64,000 nucleotides of DNA from Gracilaria caudata (GCA_030374735.1 JASCIV010000037.1:1-64000); one strand, 5' to 3'; positions 9,953-19,271 are shown, numbered from the stretch's first letter. Notes: a model not told the origin generated them from the sequence alone. Numbers and translations are program-made.

Positions 9953-11797
9953 TTAGGCGGCCCAAAACTCATTGCCGTAACTGTCGGCAACGGACTTTGA
10001 TTCTGCAATCGAATGGTTATGCTTCCGAAGTGAAGGCAACAGTCGTACCACTACGAACGAATACTTGGTGCCATTTGGCGGGTTCCACGACACTCCCCAC
10101 TTGCAGTTCTGATTGTAGACCACGCTAAGATTATCATCGTGTTCCAGCGCCTCCCAAGTACGCTTACAAAGGAGTCCCATACGGATCCTTCCCGCCCTCA
10201 TCGCCAATTTGCGGTTTATGAATGGCCCAAACGCATTCCTCTCAGGTTGCACATCCTCCTTACCGCTGGTCGAAGTCACCCCCGTCTCGGTCTCTACAAT
10301 CCAATGACCCGAGGAAAGGTCCAACAACTGGATGGCCACTATGGAATAATTCGATTTGTCATCTCGCCAAGATATCTCTCGTCTAACTACAGAGCATTTG
10401 TAAACGTCCATGTCGCGTATCTGAACCTTCGGAACAGAGCTGCTGCGATGCAACGCCGCCCTTGCCTCATGAAAGGCCTCAGCCTGTGACGTAAACAGAC
10501 CAATGTCTTTGCGCATTGTGGTCGTAGGCCATTGCCCCCTCGTATGATTGGTGCCCCTTATGTGCGTGACAAACCAGCCTGCGTTTTCGTAAACGGGAGC
10601 CATGTCCTTCAGAGCCACGCCCTTCACGTCCTTCGCGCCACTCAAGTCAACCAAGATTTTTGCAGTTGCTGGTGCAGCGTTGTGAGCACGCACGACACGT
10701 TTGCTGTCTTCGTGCTTGGCAGCTGCATGCTGCGCAGAAGCATTGCGCGCAGCTTTGCTCTCCGCAGCAGACGAGTTGATTCGAATGGCAATGCGTACTC
10801 GCGCTTTGGCCTTGTTGTTGTGAGCAAATGAGCTTTTTTCTCGTGGGCCACCACCTACGGTTGTGCGCCTCCTATTGTTCTTCTTCGTCCACGGCCGGTT
10901 TTCCTTGTCGGGCTCCGACGGCACCACACGAAAGCTCTTTCTGGGCTTGGCAAAGAACGCCTCCCTCATATACATTTCAATTGCGTACCTGGAGGTGGGC
11001 ATTGATCTCGCCTTTCTGATATGCGCGTACGGCGGAATGCGCGCCGGATAAGGAGAAAAGTAGCGCGCGTCACGCGAAGCGTGGAGCGATTTGGCTTTGT
11101 GTGCAGCTCGAGCAGACGAGAGCGGAGCTCCCACCTTGAAAGCAGAAGGGGTGGGAGGAGAGGGTGTGTTGGTGATCCTAAACGACGGCTGCGTACGCTG
11201 GTCACCGTTGTTCAACTGCGGCGGCTTCGGCTGTGACAGCGCGTGTGCATCGCGCGTCGTCGCACGCTGCTCATCACCACCCTTCGGCGCAGCGTGCGCA
11301 ACAGCGCTCGACAGATAGTGCAGCGGCGCTGGCACGCTTCTCAACACGGGGCGACACGCCGCGTGCACGCGCACGCACCGCGCGTGCTGCGCATCGCGCG
11401 GCACTGCGTGAGCGTCGCGCAGCGACGTGCGTCGCAGGATGGGGCGCAGCGCGCCAGCCGCGGGCGGCGTGCTGCGCGGCTGGCGGCGCGGCGCGCTGGG
11501 CGAGATGATGTGGTGCGCGCCCCACGACACTCTCTTCCGCTGGCGCGGCGCGGTGCGCGCGGTGCGCGTGGTGGGCGCGGTGGGCGCGGTGGGCGCGGGG
11601 GGCGCGGCGCGAGTGGGCGATGAGTGTTGGGTGGTGACGCTCATGGCGCCACACACGGCGCTGTTGAAGCGTACCATGGTGGTGATGGATTGGGGCTCGG
11701 AACGAGCCGCTTTGGGCGGCGTTGCGGGCGCGCTGCGGCGCGGATCGGAGCGCGGCGCGTTGGATCGCGAGCAGGGTTGGAAGGGAGGCTGACACAT
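9953..11797 (-). CDS. Unknown basic protein with possible PP1-docking motif
   Basis: A 614-residue protein of no family I recognise. It starts at an ATG 74 bases below a good TATA box. Residues 1-380 are low-complexity, rich in Ala, Pro, Arg and Ser, and predicted disordered. They include RKRVSWGAHHI at 87-97, which fits the K/R-V-x-F/W docking motif for protein phosphatase 1, followed by LRPILRR at 117-123. The C-terminal 230 residues (about 385-614) look folded. They contain three Trp-bearing strands of similar shape (YENAGWFVTHI, SGHWIVETETG, CKWGVSWNPPNG), perhaps a repeated beta module. The codons are extremely GC-rich at the N-terminus and ordinary at the C-terminus, because the gene crosses the edge of a GC-rich island. 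Function unknown; a nuclear or chromatin-linked PP1 adaptor is only a guess. Confidence 0.65.
   Translation of the reverse strand: MCQPPFQPCSRSNAPRSDPRRSAPATPPKAARSEPQSITTMVRFNSAVCGAMSVTTQHSSPTRAAPPAPTAPTAPTTRTARTAPRQRKRVSWGAHHIISPSAPRRQPRSTPPAAGALRPILRRTSLRDAHAVPRDAQHARCVRVHAACRPVLRSVPAPLHYLSSAVAHAAPKGGDEQRATTRDAHALSQPKPPQLNNGDQRTQPSFRITNTPSPPTPSAFKVGAPLSSARAAHKAKSLHASRDARYFSPYPARIPPYAHIRKARSMPTSRYAIEMYMREAFFAKPRKSFRVVPSEPDKENRPWTKKNNRRRTTVGGGPREKSSFAHNNKAKARVRIAIRINSSAAESKAARNASAQHAAAKHEDSKRVVRAHNAAPATAKILVDLSGAKDVKGVALKDMAPVYENAGWFVTHIRGTNHTRGQWPTTTMRKDIGLFTSQAEAFHEARAALHRSSSVPKVQIRDMDVYKCSVVRREISWRDDKSNYSIVAIQLLDLSSGHWIVETETGVTSTSGKEDVQPERNAFGPFINRKLAMRAGRIRMGLLCKRTWEALEHDDNLSVVYNQNCKWGVSWNPPNGTKYSFVVVRLLPSLRKHNHSIAESKSVADSYGNEFWAA
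11522..11541 (-). other. Codons of the KRVSW motif
   Basis: Codes for the R-K-R-V-S-W segment of the preceding protein. RVxF motifs of this form dock protein phosphatase 1 in many unrelated regulators. The motif is short, so chance occurrence in a basic protein is possible. Confidence 0.35.
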
Positions 11798-11870
11798 GTT
11801 GCTGAGAGAGCGCGGCGGAGGAGAGCATGACGAGCGAAGTCGGCGAGCTGCGCGGGCGCAGCGCGGGGGC

Positions 11871-11877
11871 TTTTATA
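11871..11877 (-). promoter_or_regulatory. TATA box of the 614-residue gene
   Basis: Read on the minus strand the site is TATAAAA, in the context CACTATAAAAGCCCCCGC. It lies 74 bases before the ATG at 11797. It is conspicuous because the surroundings are almost entirely G and C. Confidence 0.6.
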
Positions 11878-12222
11878 GTGCGCGGCGCGCGGGGAGGAGA
11901 GCGGGAGAGCGGGAGAGGAGCGGAGAGGAGCGGAGAGCGGTGGAGGGAGAGGGGTGCGGAGAGGGGGCGGAGAGGTGCGGTGGAGAGAGGGCGGGCGGAC
12001 GTGGAGTGTCGGTAGCGCAGAGGCGGCGTGGAGAGCGAGCTGCGAACTGTGCAGTCAAATGCAGAGGCTGCCACGAAAGTGTGCGCTGCGCGCGCATCTC
12101 GCTGTCGGGGCGCGAAGGTGTACTCGGCGCGCGTCGACGACCCAGCGTCGTGCCGCAGATACAACCAACCACCGCGCGCCAGCACCGTTGCGCGCCAGTG
12201 CAAAAAACAAAAAAAACCCCCT

Positions 12223-12243
12223 AAAAAAAAAAAAAAAAAAAAA
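12223..12243. repeat. Poly-A tract
   Basis: Twenty-one consecutive A, close to the 3' end of the minus-strand kinase gene (on that strand a T-tract just beyond the stop). It could be a 3'-processing or nucleosome-excluding tract. Confidence 0.8.
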
Positions 12244-12283
12244 GAGGGGGTGCGTGTTTTTACTTTTTCTTGTGCTCGCTGTT

Positions 12284-14131
12284 CTACACAAACGGCCGCG
12301 CTGCAGCAACAACATCGCGCCCATGTCCGCGCGCCGTCAGCCGCGTCCGCGCCGCGCGCGCACGCATCTGCCCATCGCGCGGCGCGCGGCGCGCGTGCTC
12401 CGCGCGCTCCGCGCGCGCGCAGCGTGCACCCGCACCCGCGCGCAGCTCGCAGCGCGCGCCATGGTGCGCGCGCCTTGTCGCGCGCGCCGCCAGCGCGCCG
12501 CCGCCGCCCGCCGCCGGCAGCAGCGCGCGCACCTCGCGTCGGCGCTCTCCGCGCGTGCACACGCCGCTCACCGCCGCGTGCGCCGCCGCCGCCGCGTACA
12601 AGCCCCTTGCGCGCCACGGCGGTGGTTCAATGCCCACTTCTTCCGCCCACAGCGACTGTGTGAACACGAAGCATTCCTCCGCCCTCATGAACGGTTCCGA
12701 CTTGGATTTGTGCAACGCGCCGCCCACGTGCGCCCTTCTCACGCTGCCCAGGTCGCCCAGCGACGCGTCCTTGTGTCGTTGCAGCGCGTCCACGCACACG
12801 TCCTTTCGTCGCCGTTGCACCGGCGCCTTGCGCCCCGTCTCCACCTTGGCGCTCGCGCCGCGCGCCACCGCGTCCGGCAGCTCCGGCATGGGCGGCGGCG
12901 ATTCGCGCCCGCGACACAGCGAGCCCTTCACAAACGCGTCCTGCAACGCGTCCTTGGCGCTGATTCTGAGCTGCGGGTCGTACTGCAGCATGCGCGTTGC
13001 CAGCGACAGAAACACGTCGTAGTCCACCTGCGAGTGGCCGCCGCTGGCGCGTTTGCGACGGCCGTTGCACGCGCCCGTGTGGTAGTCCACAAACTGCTCG
13101 ATGGGCTTGGAGCGCGGCGCGCTGGCGGCGTGCGACGACGACGGGTTGGCGCGCAGGCGCCACTCGCCCGACTGCTTGTCGCGCTCGAAGAACAGCGCGC
13201 TCTTGGAGCCCTGCTCCAGCATGTGCGCGGGCGGCACGCCCAGCCGCTCCACAATGATGGCCATCTGGTCGGCCTCGTCGTTGCCGGCGAACAGCGGGTA
13301 GCCCGTGTGCAGCTCGATCAGCATGCAGCCCAGACTCCACACGTCCACCTGCGTGGAGTACGGCAGCCCCAGGATCACCTCCGGCGCGCGGTAGAAGCGG
13401 CTCTGCACGTACGTGTACATGGACGGCGAGATGCGGCAGCTGGCGCCAAAGTCCACCACCTTGATGGCGCTGCGCTGCGGGTGGCGCAGCAGCACGTTCT
13501 CCGGCTTGAGGTCGCAGTGCGCAATGTTCACGTCCGCGCGCGCCAGGAAGCACAGGCACGACAGGATCTGCTTGCAGAACTTGCGCACCAGGTTGAGGCT
13601 CACGCCGTAGAAATCGGTGCTGCGCAGCAGGTCGTACAGCGAGAACGACAGCAGCTCCAGCACCAGACAGTGGTGGCCGCGGAAGATGAACTTGTCGCGC
13701 AGGCGCATGATGGAGTGCGCGTCCAGCGGGTCGATGCGGTTGAGGTACGACGTCATGCGCGCCTCGCTCAGCGCCTGCTCCACGTACAGCGAGTGGTTCT
13801 TGATGATCTTGATGGCCACGTGCGTGCCGTGCGCGGTGTCGTACGCGCGCACGACTTGTCCAAACGAGCCCCTGCCAATCACCTTTTCCAGCGTATAGCG
13901 GTTGTTGAACAACTCGCCCGTCCTCACAATGTAGTCGTAGTTCTTATCGCAGTACTGCACCGACATGGGCGACGCCGCGCGCGCAGCAGCAGCAGCAGCA
14001 GCAGCAGCAGCCGCGCTGCCACCACCGCCACCGTCTCCACCACCACCACCACCACCATCATCATCACCGCTGCCACCGGGCGCGCCATGCGCCGCGCGCT
14101 TCGACGCGCCGGCGTGCACCAGCAGCGAGCG

Positions 14132-14162
<31 letters not shown>

Positions 14163-14416
14163 AGCCGCGGCGCCGGCGCGCCGTGCGCGCCCTCGAAGAA
14201 GGCGCGGTTGATGGCCTCGTACGTGGCCATCAACCTGACGCTCAGCCGCACCACGGGCGTCACATACGGCAGCGCGCAGCGCGCCGCCTTGCTGCGCTGC
14301 GACGACAAGTGTCTCGCCCTCGGCGCCACCTCCACCGCGCTCTTCTTCGCCAGGTACGAGTTGCACGCGCGGAACGCCGAGCGTCGCCTCACGCGCGGCG
14401 CGCGCGTGCCGTCCAT
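12284..14416 (-). CDS. DYRK-family dual-specificity protein kinase
   Basis: About 710 residues from the first in-frame ATG (14416); the frame itself opens further upstream at a non-ATG codon. Other possible starts are 14230 (MATYEAINRAFF) and 13966 (MSVQYCDKNYDY). A DYRK-homology box NYDYIV precedes the kinase domain (about residues 173-500): glycine loop IGRGSFGQV, VAIKIIK lysine, catalytic loop HCDLKPEN, DFG, and activation loop YTYVQSRFYRAPE with the YxY whose second Tyr is self-phosphorylated in DYRKs. The sequence most resembles the DYRK1 class, which acts on Ser/Thr in growth and cell-cycle control. Ahead of the domain are Gly-Ala, Gly-Asp and poly-Ala runs from trinucleotide repeats. 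The tail after about residue 600 is Ala/Arg-rich and may contain an unseen intron or be non-conserved. Kinase identity is firm, ends less so. Confidence 0.85.
13984..14010. repeat. (CAG)9 trinucleotide repeat in the DYRK gene
   Basis: Nine CAG units on the plus strand read as a poly-Ala run on the coding strand. Neighbouring CCA/TCA runs (14038-14066) and GCGCCC repeats (about 14130-14162) code for Gly/Asp and Gly-Ala repeats. All lie in the segment before the kinase domain. Confidence 0.85.
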
Positions 14417-14458
14417 CGCCGCCGCCGACGCCGCCGTCGCCGCTGCCGCCGTCGCCGC

Positions 14459-14490
<32 letters not shown>

Positions 14491-15283
14491 CCGTCAACGC
14501 GCCCAACTGTGTGGGCGGCACACAGCAACAACGCGCGACGTAGCCGGGGCGCGCAACGCGCGTTCAAAATCGCTTTGAAAGCGCGCGCGCCTTCGCTGAC
14601 AAAAAAAAAGAAAAGGGCGAACAAGGGGGGGGTGGGGGGGGGTGGGGAGCGCACGCCTGCAAAAAAAGGCGCGCCAGCGCGCGAGAGCGCTCGCACGCGC
14701 GCACGCGGACACGCCAATTGCTTTCCGCCACACGTGTGCACGCATGCCACGTGAAAGGAATGTTCCCCGCCGCTTTTGCGCGAAGCGCACACCGCAGCAG
14801 CGCGGCGCGCGAGCTGTGCACGCGGTCCCCCCCGTGAGAGAGAGAGACACACCGCCACACACTTTCTCGCGCGCGCGCGCGCGCGCAAAAAGTGCTCGCG
14901 CCGCTTTTGCGGGGATGCGGCGCGATGGCGGCGGCGTGCTGCTCTTTTTCGGGCGACGCGCTGCAACGAGCGCGCATCGCGTAAAACAAAAATGCGCCCC
15001 GACGCTCGCGCGCCCGCGCCGTGGCGCGCGCGCGTTGGCGTCAGGGTCGATGCGCGCGGTCGTCGCAAACACGCCGCATCGCCGCGCCAAAAAAAGAACA
15101 GCCGCATCCGCGCGCCGCGCGTCGCGCCGTTTGGTTTTTGTGTGTGCCCCCCTCCCGCAGCGCACGCCGCGTCCACCAAAAAACACTGCAGGGCGCACCC
15201 AAACAGAACGGACGCCGCGCGCGCACGGGGGCCGCAACAGGAAACAGCACGCGCACCCTGCACAAACACGCGCGCGCGCGCTT
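14417..15283. other. GC-rich spacer with simple repeats
   Basis: This is the presumed promoter and leader of the DYRK gene and the 3' end of the carrier gene. It holds GCC/GTC triplet runs (14416-14500), a G-rich block at about 14625-14648, a CG dinucleotide run at 14868-14886 and a short GA run at about 14836-14847. Long open frames in all phases reflect the lack of AT-rich stops and are not taken as genes. Confidence 0.5.
14868..14886. repeat. CG dinucleotide run
   Basis: Nineteen bases of alternating C and G, a sequence able to adopt Z-form DNA, in the spacer between the DYRK and carrier genes. Confidence 0.8.
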
Positions 15284-16402
15284 TCACATGGCGGCGGCGC
15301 GCGTAGTGGGAGTCATCACGTGCTTGCAAAACTCGTACGTGGTCCAGCAAATGGCCGCGGCCGGCACGTGGAACATCACGCGCGCCCTCACGCCGCGCAG
15401 CAGCCCCGCCGCGCCCTCCTCGCGCGCAATCGCGCGCAGCGCGTCGCGCAGCCCGCCGTAGCGTCGCGCGCCCACCTCGCCCTGCGTCTGCAGCCGCGTC
15501 TTGGCCACGTCCAGCGGGTTGGTGGCCGCCGCCGCCACCGCGCCACCCATCCCACCCGCCACGCAGTGCGCGCCCGCCGAGAACTCGTGCTCGCGCCGCG
15601 ACGCGCCGCGCAGAATGGCGCGCTTGGCGCTCTCGTACGTCACAAAGTACAGCGCCGTGAACGGCACGTTCATCAGCAGCGTGGCCTGATACCCCGCGAA
15701 GAACGCGCGCACGCCGTGTTGCTCGTACACCGTCCTGGCGCACTGCAGCACCGACGCGTACGCGCCGCCGCCGCTCAGTTGCATGCGTTGTTTCACCACA
15801 TCCAGCGGTGTCATCACGCCGTCACTCACCACCGTCGCGCACACACCCGCCATCGCCGTGGCGCCCGCGCGCACGCCGCGTTGTTCGTCGCCGTTGCCGC
15901 GCACCGCCTCGTACGTCGCAAAGTACAGCGCGTGCGCCGGCCCGGCCGACAATGCCACCGCGCCCACGCCGCGCCACAGCGCGCGCAGCCCCTCCGTCTG
16001 CACCACTGCGCGCGCCACGCGCCACACGCTGCTTCCCGGTGCGTCGAGCGGCGCCACGTACGACTGCATGCGCGTCTTGAGTGTGTCCACCGGAAACATC
16101 GCCATGTGCTCCGCCATGCCCGCCGCCGCGCCCGCCACCATGTGTTGCATCGCGCTCAACTGCTCGTCATCCTCCGCGCAAAACACGCGCGCGCGCGCGC
16201 GCGACTCATCTGCAGTGTCCGCGCGGCGCGGCGTGGTGGTCACCGTTCGCGGTGGCGCTGTTGTTTTGGCGGATGTTGTATTCGATGTGGCCACTGCCAC
16301 GGACGCGATCAACGACGGCGGCGGCGGCGGCGGCGGCGGCGGCGCGTCTGCGCCTGCGTCGCGCGTGTTGGCGCGCCGATCGCACTTGGCGTCGCCCGTC
16401 AT
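15284..16402 (-). CDS. Mitochondrial carrier, mitoferrin-like
   Basis: A 372-residue protein with an ATG start and the three-fold carrier repeat. Signature motifs are PVDTLKTRMQS (about 120), PLDVVKQRMQ (about 225) and PLDVAKTRLQT (about 320), each at the end of an odd-numbered helix, giving six membrane helices in the mitochondrial inner membrane. GPAHALYFATYE and MNVPFTALYFVTYE are close to the matching segments of mitoferrins (MRS3/4, SLC25A28/37), which import iron for heme and Fe-S synthesis. The N-terminal 95 residues are an extension rich in Ala, Thr and Pro with a poly-Pro run encoded by GGC repeats (16316-16344). It is divergently arranged with MCM7, 412 bases between ATGs. The carrier fold is certain; the iron substrate is inferred from similarity. 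Confidence 0.88.
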   Translation of the reverse strand: MTGDAKCDRRANTRDAGADAPPPPPPPPPSLIASVAVATSNTTSAKTTAPPRTVTTTPRRADTADESRARARVFCAEDDEQLSAMQHMVAGAAAGMAEHMAMFPVDTLKTRMQSYVAPLDAPGSSVWRVARAVVQTEGLRALWRGVGAVALSAGPAHALYFATYEAVRGNGDEQRGVRAGATAMAGVCATVVSDGVMTPLDVVKQRMQLSGGGAYASVLQCARTVYEQHGVRAFFAGYQATLLMNVPFTALYFVTYESAKRAILRGASRREHEFSAGAHCVAGGMGGAVAAAATNPLDVAKTRLQTQGEVGARRYGGLRDALRAIAREEGAAGLLRGVRARVMFHVPAAAICWTTYEFCKHVMTPTTRAAAM

Positions 16403-16814
16403 GCTGTTGGAGTGCGCTCGTGTGTTGGCGCGCGCGCTTCAACGCGTTCGTTGTTGCTGAGTGAGCACGACGGCGCTTCGCGCCCCCCCCCGTCGCGCGC
16501 GTCGCCGCCGTCGCGCGCGCCGCCAGCGGATCACTTCGCGCGTGGCGCGTTTTTTTACATGCGCGCGCGCGTGTGTGTCACGCGTCGCTGTAAGCAATGC
16601 CACGTGGCGCGCGTGTGGCGCGCCTCCCTCGCGTTTTGGCGGGAATCGTTTTGCGTACTTTTTGGCGCCAAGCGAAACCGCCAAGCAACGCGCATTGCAT
16701 GTATGAGACGCAGTGCTCCTACTCACACCTCCCCCCTGCCTTCCTTTGCGCTCGTATCTACTTCGCTGCGCGCTCTCATTGCCACCCGCCGCCTCCTTCC
16801 GTGCCGCGCAAGCC
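16403..16814. promoter_or_regulatory. Shared divergent promoter region, carrier and MCM7
   Basis: The 412 bases between two divergent ATGs must contain both promoters. No TATA box is apparent in the GC-rich half. TTTTGGCGGGAA at about 16634-16645 and TTTTTGGCGCCAAG at about 16659-16672 match the E2F/DP consensus (TTTSGCGC/TTTGGCGGGAA), which in plants and animals drives MCM genes at the G1/S transition. Cell-cycle control of MCM7 by E2F is therefore a reasonable inference. Confidence 0.55.
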
Positions 16815-19271
16815 ATGGCCTCGCTCACCGCCTCCGCCTCCGCCTCCGCGCCGCGCGGGCCGCGCGCCTCCCGTCGCGATGACCAGCCGCCCGTCACCGC
16901 CTCGCTCGACTACGCGCTCATTCGCTCGCGTCTCAAGGAGTTTCTCAAGGCCTTTGCCGCCGACGACTTCTCCTCCGGCTCCAATCTCAAGTACATGACC
17001 CAACTCAACCAAATCTTCGAGCGCACGCGCAACTCGCTCGTCATCCACATGCACGACGTGTACAAATGGGGTCTGCATGCGTCCAACTTTGGCGCGCACA
17101 ACGCGGGCGGCATTTCCACGCTGCTGCACGAGGAGATTGTGGCCAATGCGCGACGCTACACCGAGTTGTTTGCAGAGGCGGCCGATGAGATTATTGATGA
17201 GCTTCGCGCCGCGGATCCGCTGGCATCGCAACGCGCGAGCGAACGCGCCACCGATCGAATCGAGAGTTTGATGGAGACGCGACGTCAGAGAGAGGAACAG
17301 TTTCGTCACGCGCAGCTGCAAAGTGAGAATCTTGCGCGCAATGCGGATGATGTGCATAATGTGAATCAACCGGCTGGTCCGGCAGCGGACCCGAACAACC
17401 TTGTGCCGCCGGCCATGACGCGCTTGTTTGAGACGTTGCTGATCCCACAGCCCACCGAAAAGGCCATTCCGTTGCGCATGGTGCGGTCGGAGCATGTGGG
17501 ACGACTGGTCACGGTGTCGGGCATTGTGACGCGTATCACGGAGGTGAAGCCCAAGGTACAGGTTGCTACGTACACTTGCCACTCGTGCGGGTATGAGGTG
17601 TACCAACACGTTGGTGGCAAGTCGTACATGCCCGTGTTGGCATGCCCCACGCAAAACCACCAACGCGGACAGAACACCGAACTCATCCCGAACTACAAGG
17701 CATGCAAGTTTGTCAAGTACCAGGAACTCAAACTGCAGGAACCGGCCGATCAGGTGCCGATTGGAAGCATTCCACGAACCATCAATGTGAAGCTCAACGC
17801 GGAGCTCACGCGCAGCTGCACGTCGGGCGATTCGGTCGATATTAGTGGCATCTTTCTTCCCGCGCCCTTCACGGGATACATGGCGCTCAAGGCCGGATTT
17901 CTGGCCAACACCTTTCTGGACGCCACGCATGTAATACAAAAGAAGAAGACGTACGACCAAACTGTGCTTGATGATGAAACAAATGATGCGCTTGTCGCTC
18001 TGAGGCACGACACAGAGGTGTATGACAAGCTGGCCAAGTCCATTGCGCCGGAGATCTTTGGAAACGTCGACGTGAAGAAGGCGTTGCTTTTGCTTTTGTT
18101 GGGTGCTCCGCCGAAGAAACTGCCCGACGGCATGCGCTTGCGCGGCGACCTGCACATCTGTCTCATGGGAGAGCCGGGTGTGGCCAAGTCTCAACTGCTA
18201 AAGCATATTGCCAAAGTGGCGCCGCGAGCGGTGTACACCAACGGTAAGGGAAGCTCTGGCGTCGGTCTCACCGCAGCCGTCATGCGAGATCCAGTCACCA
18301 ACGAGCTCATGTTGGAGGGTGGTGCGCTTGTTCTTTCCGACATGGGCATCGCTTGCATTGACGAGTTTGACAAGATGAACGAGGTGGACAGAACAGCTAT
18401 TCACGAAGTGATGGAACAGCAAACCGTGTCCATTGCGAAGGCGGGCATCACCACCAGTCTCAATGCCAGGGCTTCCATTCTCGCCGCCGCCAACCCTGCA
18501 TACGGTCGTTACAACAAGTCCAAGACTCCTGCGGAGAACATCAATCTTCCAGCCGCTCTGCTTTCCCGTTTTGATCTGTTGTTTCTGCTTCTGGACGCCC
18601 CCAGCTACGAGCACGACATTCATCTGGCCAGACACGTCACGCACGTGCACAGAACCGGTGCTCATCCTCCGCTCGGCTTTGAAGCCATCAGCCCCAAGGT
18701 GATTCGAGCGCACATTGCCGCCGCGCGCAAGGTGAACCCCATTGTGCCAAAAGATGGCCGAATTACAGAGTTCTTGGTGAACAACTACGTGGCCATGCGC
18801 GGTGAGGATGTCGAAGAGGGACGCGAGGCGCAGGGTTACACCTCCCCTAGAAAGCTGCTCAGCATTCTTCGCCTCGCGCAAGCGCTCTGTCGCCTGAGAC
18901 TTGCGCCGCGTGTTGAGCTGGAGGACCTGCAAGAGGCGCTTCGTCTGATGAACGAGAGCCAGGCTTCGCTTCAGGATGGCAAGAAGGGTAAGCGACGACG
19001 TGAAGACGAAGATGACGATGACGATGACATTTTCAACGAAGGTAACATGGGCGATGATGGTAGTGAGGATAGCAGAATATGGCGGCTGTATACCTTGATT
19101 AGCCAACAAATGGAAAAGGACAACAGAACGGTGATCGACATTGATGCCGCGGAAAAGGTGTGCGATGAGAATGGCTTCACACGCGATGAACTCATCAAGA
19201 CCATCGAGCAATACGAAGATTTGGACCTATGGGTATATGACAACTCTGAACATAGAATCAGACTCGTCTAA
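16815..19271 (+). CDS. MCM7: DNA replication licensing factor MCM7
   Basis: An 818-residue subunit of the MCM2-7 replicative helicase. The ATG at 16815 has a good context (GCCATGG); the open frame extends upstream only through a non-ATG codon. Order: N-terminal MCM domain, zinc-binding segment CHSCGYEVYQ...ACPTQNH at about residues 254-283, then the AAA+ core with Walker A GEPGVAKSQ (about 454), MCM-specific GSSGVGLTAAV, Walker B CIDEFDKM (about 515), sensor and arginine finger LLSRFDLLF (about 580), and a winged-helix C-terminus after an acidic Asp run (about 735). The order and the VGSIPR-type segment (PIGSIPRTINV) identify MCM7 rather than another paralogue. The fourth zinc ligand is His where other MCM7 proteins have Cys. 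Codon GC falls along the gene. An AATAAA lies about 57 bases after the stop. Confidence 0.97.
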   Translation: MASLTASASASAPRGPRASRRDDQPPVTASLDYALIRSRLKEFLKAFAADDFSSGSNLKYMTQLNQIFERTRNSLVIHMHDVYKWGLHASNFGAHNAGGISTLLHEEIVANARRYTELFAEAADEIIDELRAADPLASQRASERATDRIESLMETRRQREEQFRHAQLQSENLARNADDVHNVNQPAGPAADPNNLVPPAMTRLFETLLIPQPTEKAIPLRMVRSEHVGRLVTVSGIVTRITEVKPKVQVATYTCHSCGYEVYQHVGGKSYMPVLACPTQNHQRGQNTELIPNYKACKFVKYQELKLQEPADQVPIGSIPRTINVKLNAELTRSCTSGDSVDISGIFLPAPFTGYMALKAGFLANTFLDATHVIQKKKTYDQTVLDDETNDALVALRHDTEVYDKLAKSIAPEIFGNVDVKKALLLLLLGAPPKKLPDGMRLRGDLHICLMGEPGVAKSQLLKHIAKVAPRAVYTNGKGSSGVGLTAAVMRDPVTNELMLEGGALVLSDMGIACIDEFDKMNEVDRTAIHEVMEQQTVSIAKAGITTSLNARASILAAANPAYGRYNKSKTPAENINLPAALLSRFDLLFLLLDAPSYEHDIHLARHVTHVHRTGAHPPLGFEAISPKVIRAHIAAARKVNPIVPKDGRITEFLVNNYVAMRGEDVEEGREAQGYTSPRKLLSILRLAQALCRLRLAPRVELEDLQEALRLMNESQASLQDGKKGKRRREDEDDDDDDIFNEGNMGDDGSEDSRIWRLYTLISQQMEKDNRTVIDIDAAEKVCDENGFTRDELIKTIEQYEDLDLWVYDNSEHRIRLV

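Larger units (their letters stand above)
11000..17350. other. Extremely GC-rich island
   Basis: By eye the sequence between about 11.0 and 17.3 kb is far richer in G and C than the flanks, with long CG-alternating tracts, whereas the rest of the window is near balanced. It covers the N-terminal half of the unknown basic protein, the whole DYRK and carrier genes and the first part of MCM7. The change falls inside two genes, so it is regional rather than gene-specific. Confidence 0.8.

Noticed and set aside
11274..12617. Open frame of 447 residues on the minus strand overlapping two genes
   Set aside because: It lies in the GC-rich island where stops are scarce, has no domain and overlaps the 614-residue gene and the DYRK gene in other frames.
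11954..14578. Open frame of 874 residues on the plus strand
   Set aside because: It is antisense to the DYRK kinase, is composed of Arg/Ala/His repeats and arises from GC-rich codons.
14836..14886. Simple GA and CG runs considered as a CRISPR-like or telomeric array
   Set aside because: Dinucleotide repeats only; no spaced direct repeats and no telomere unit.
14642..16882. Open frame of 746 residues on the plus strand
   Set aside because: It is antisense to the mitochondrial carrier and has only low-complexity sequence.
16776..18194. Minus-strand frame of 472 residues
   Set aside because: It is the reverse shadow of MCM7, whose own frame has full family motifs.
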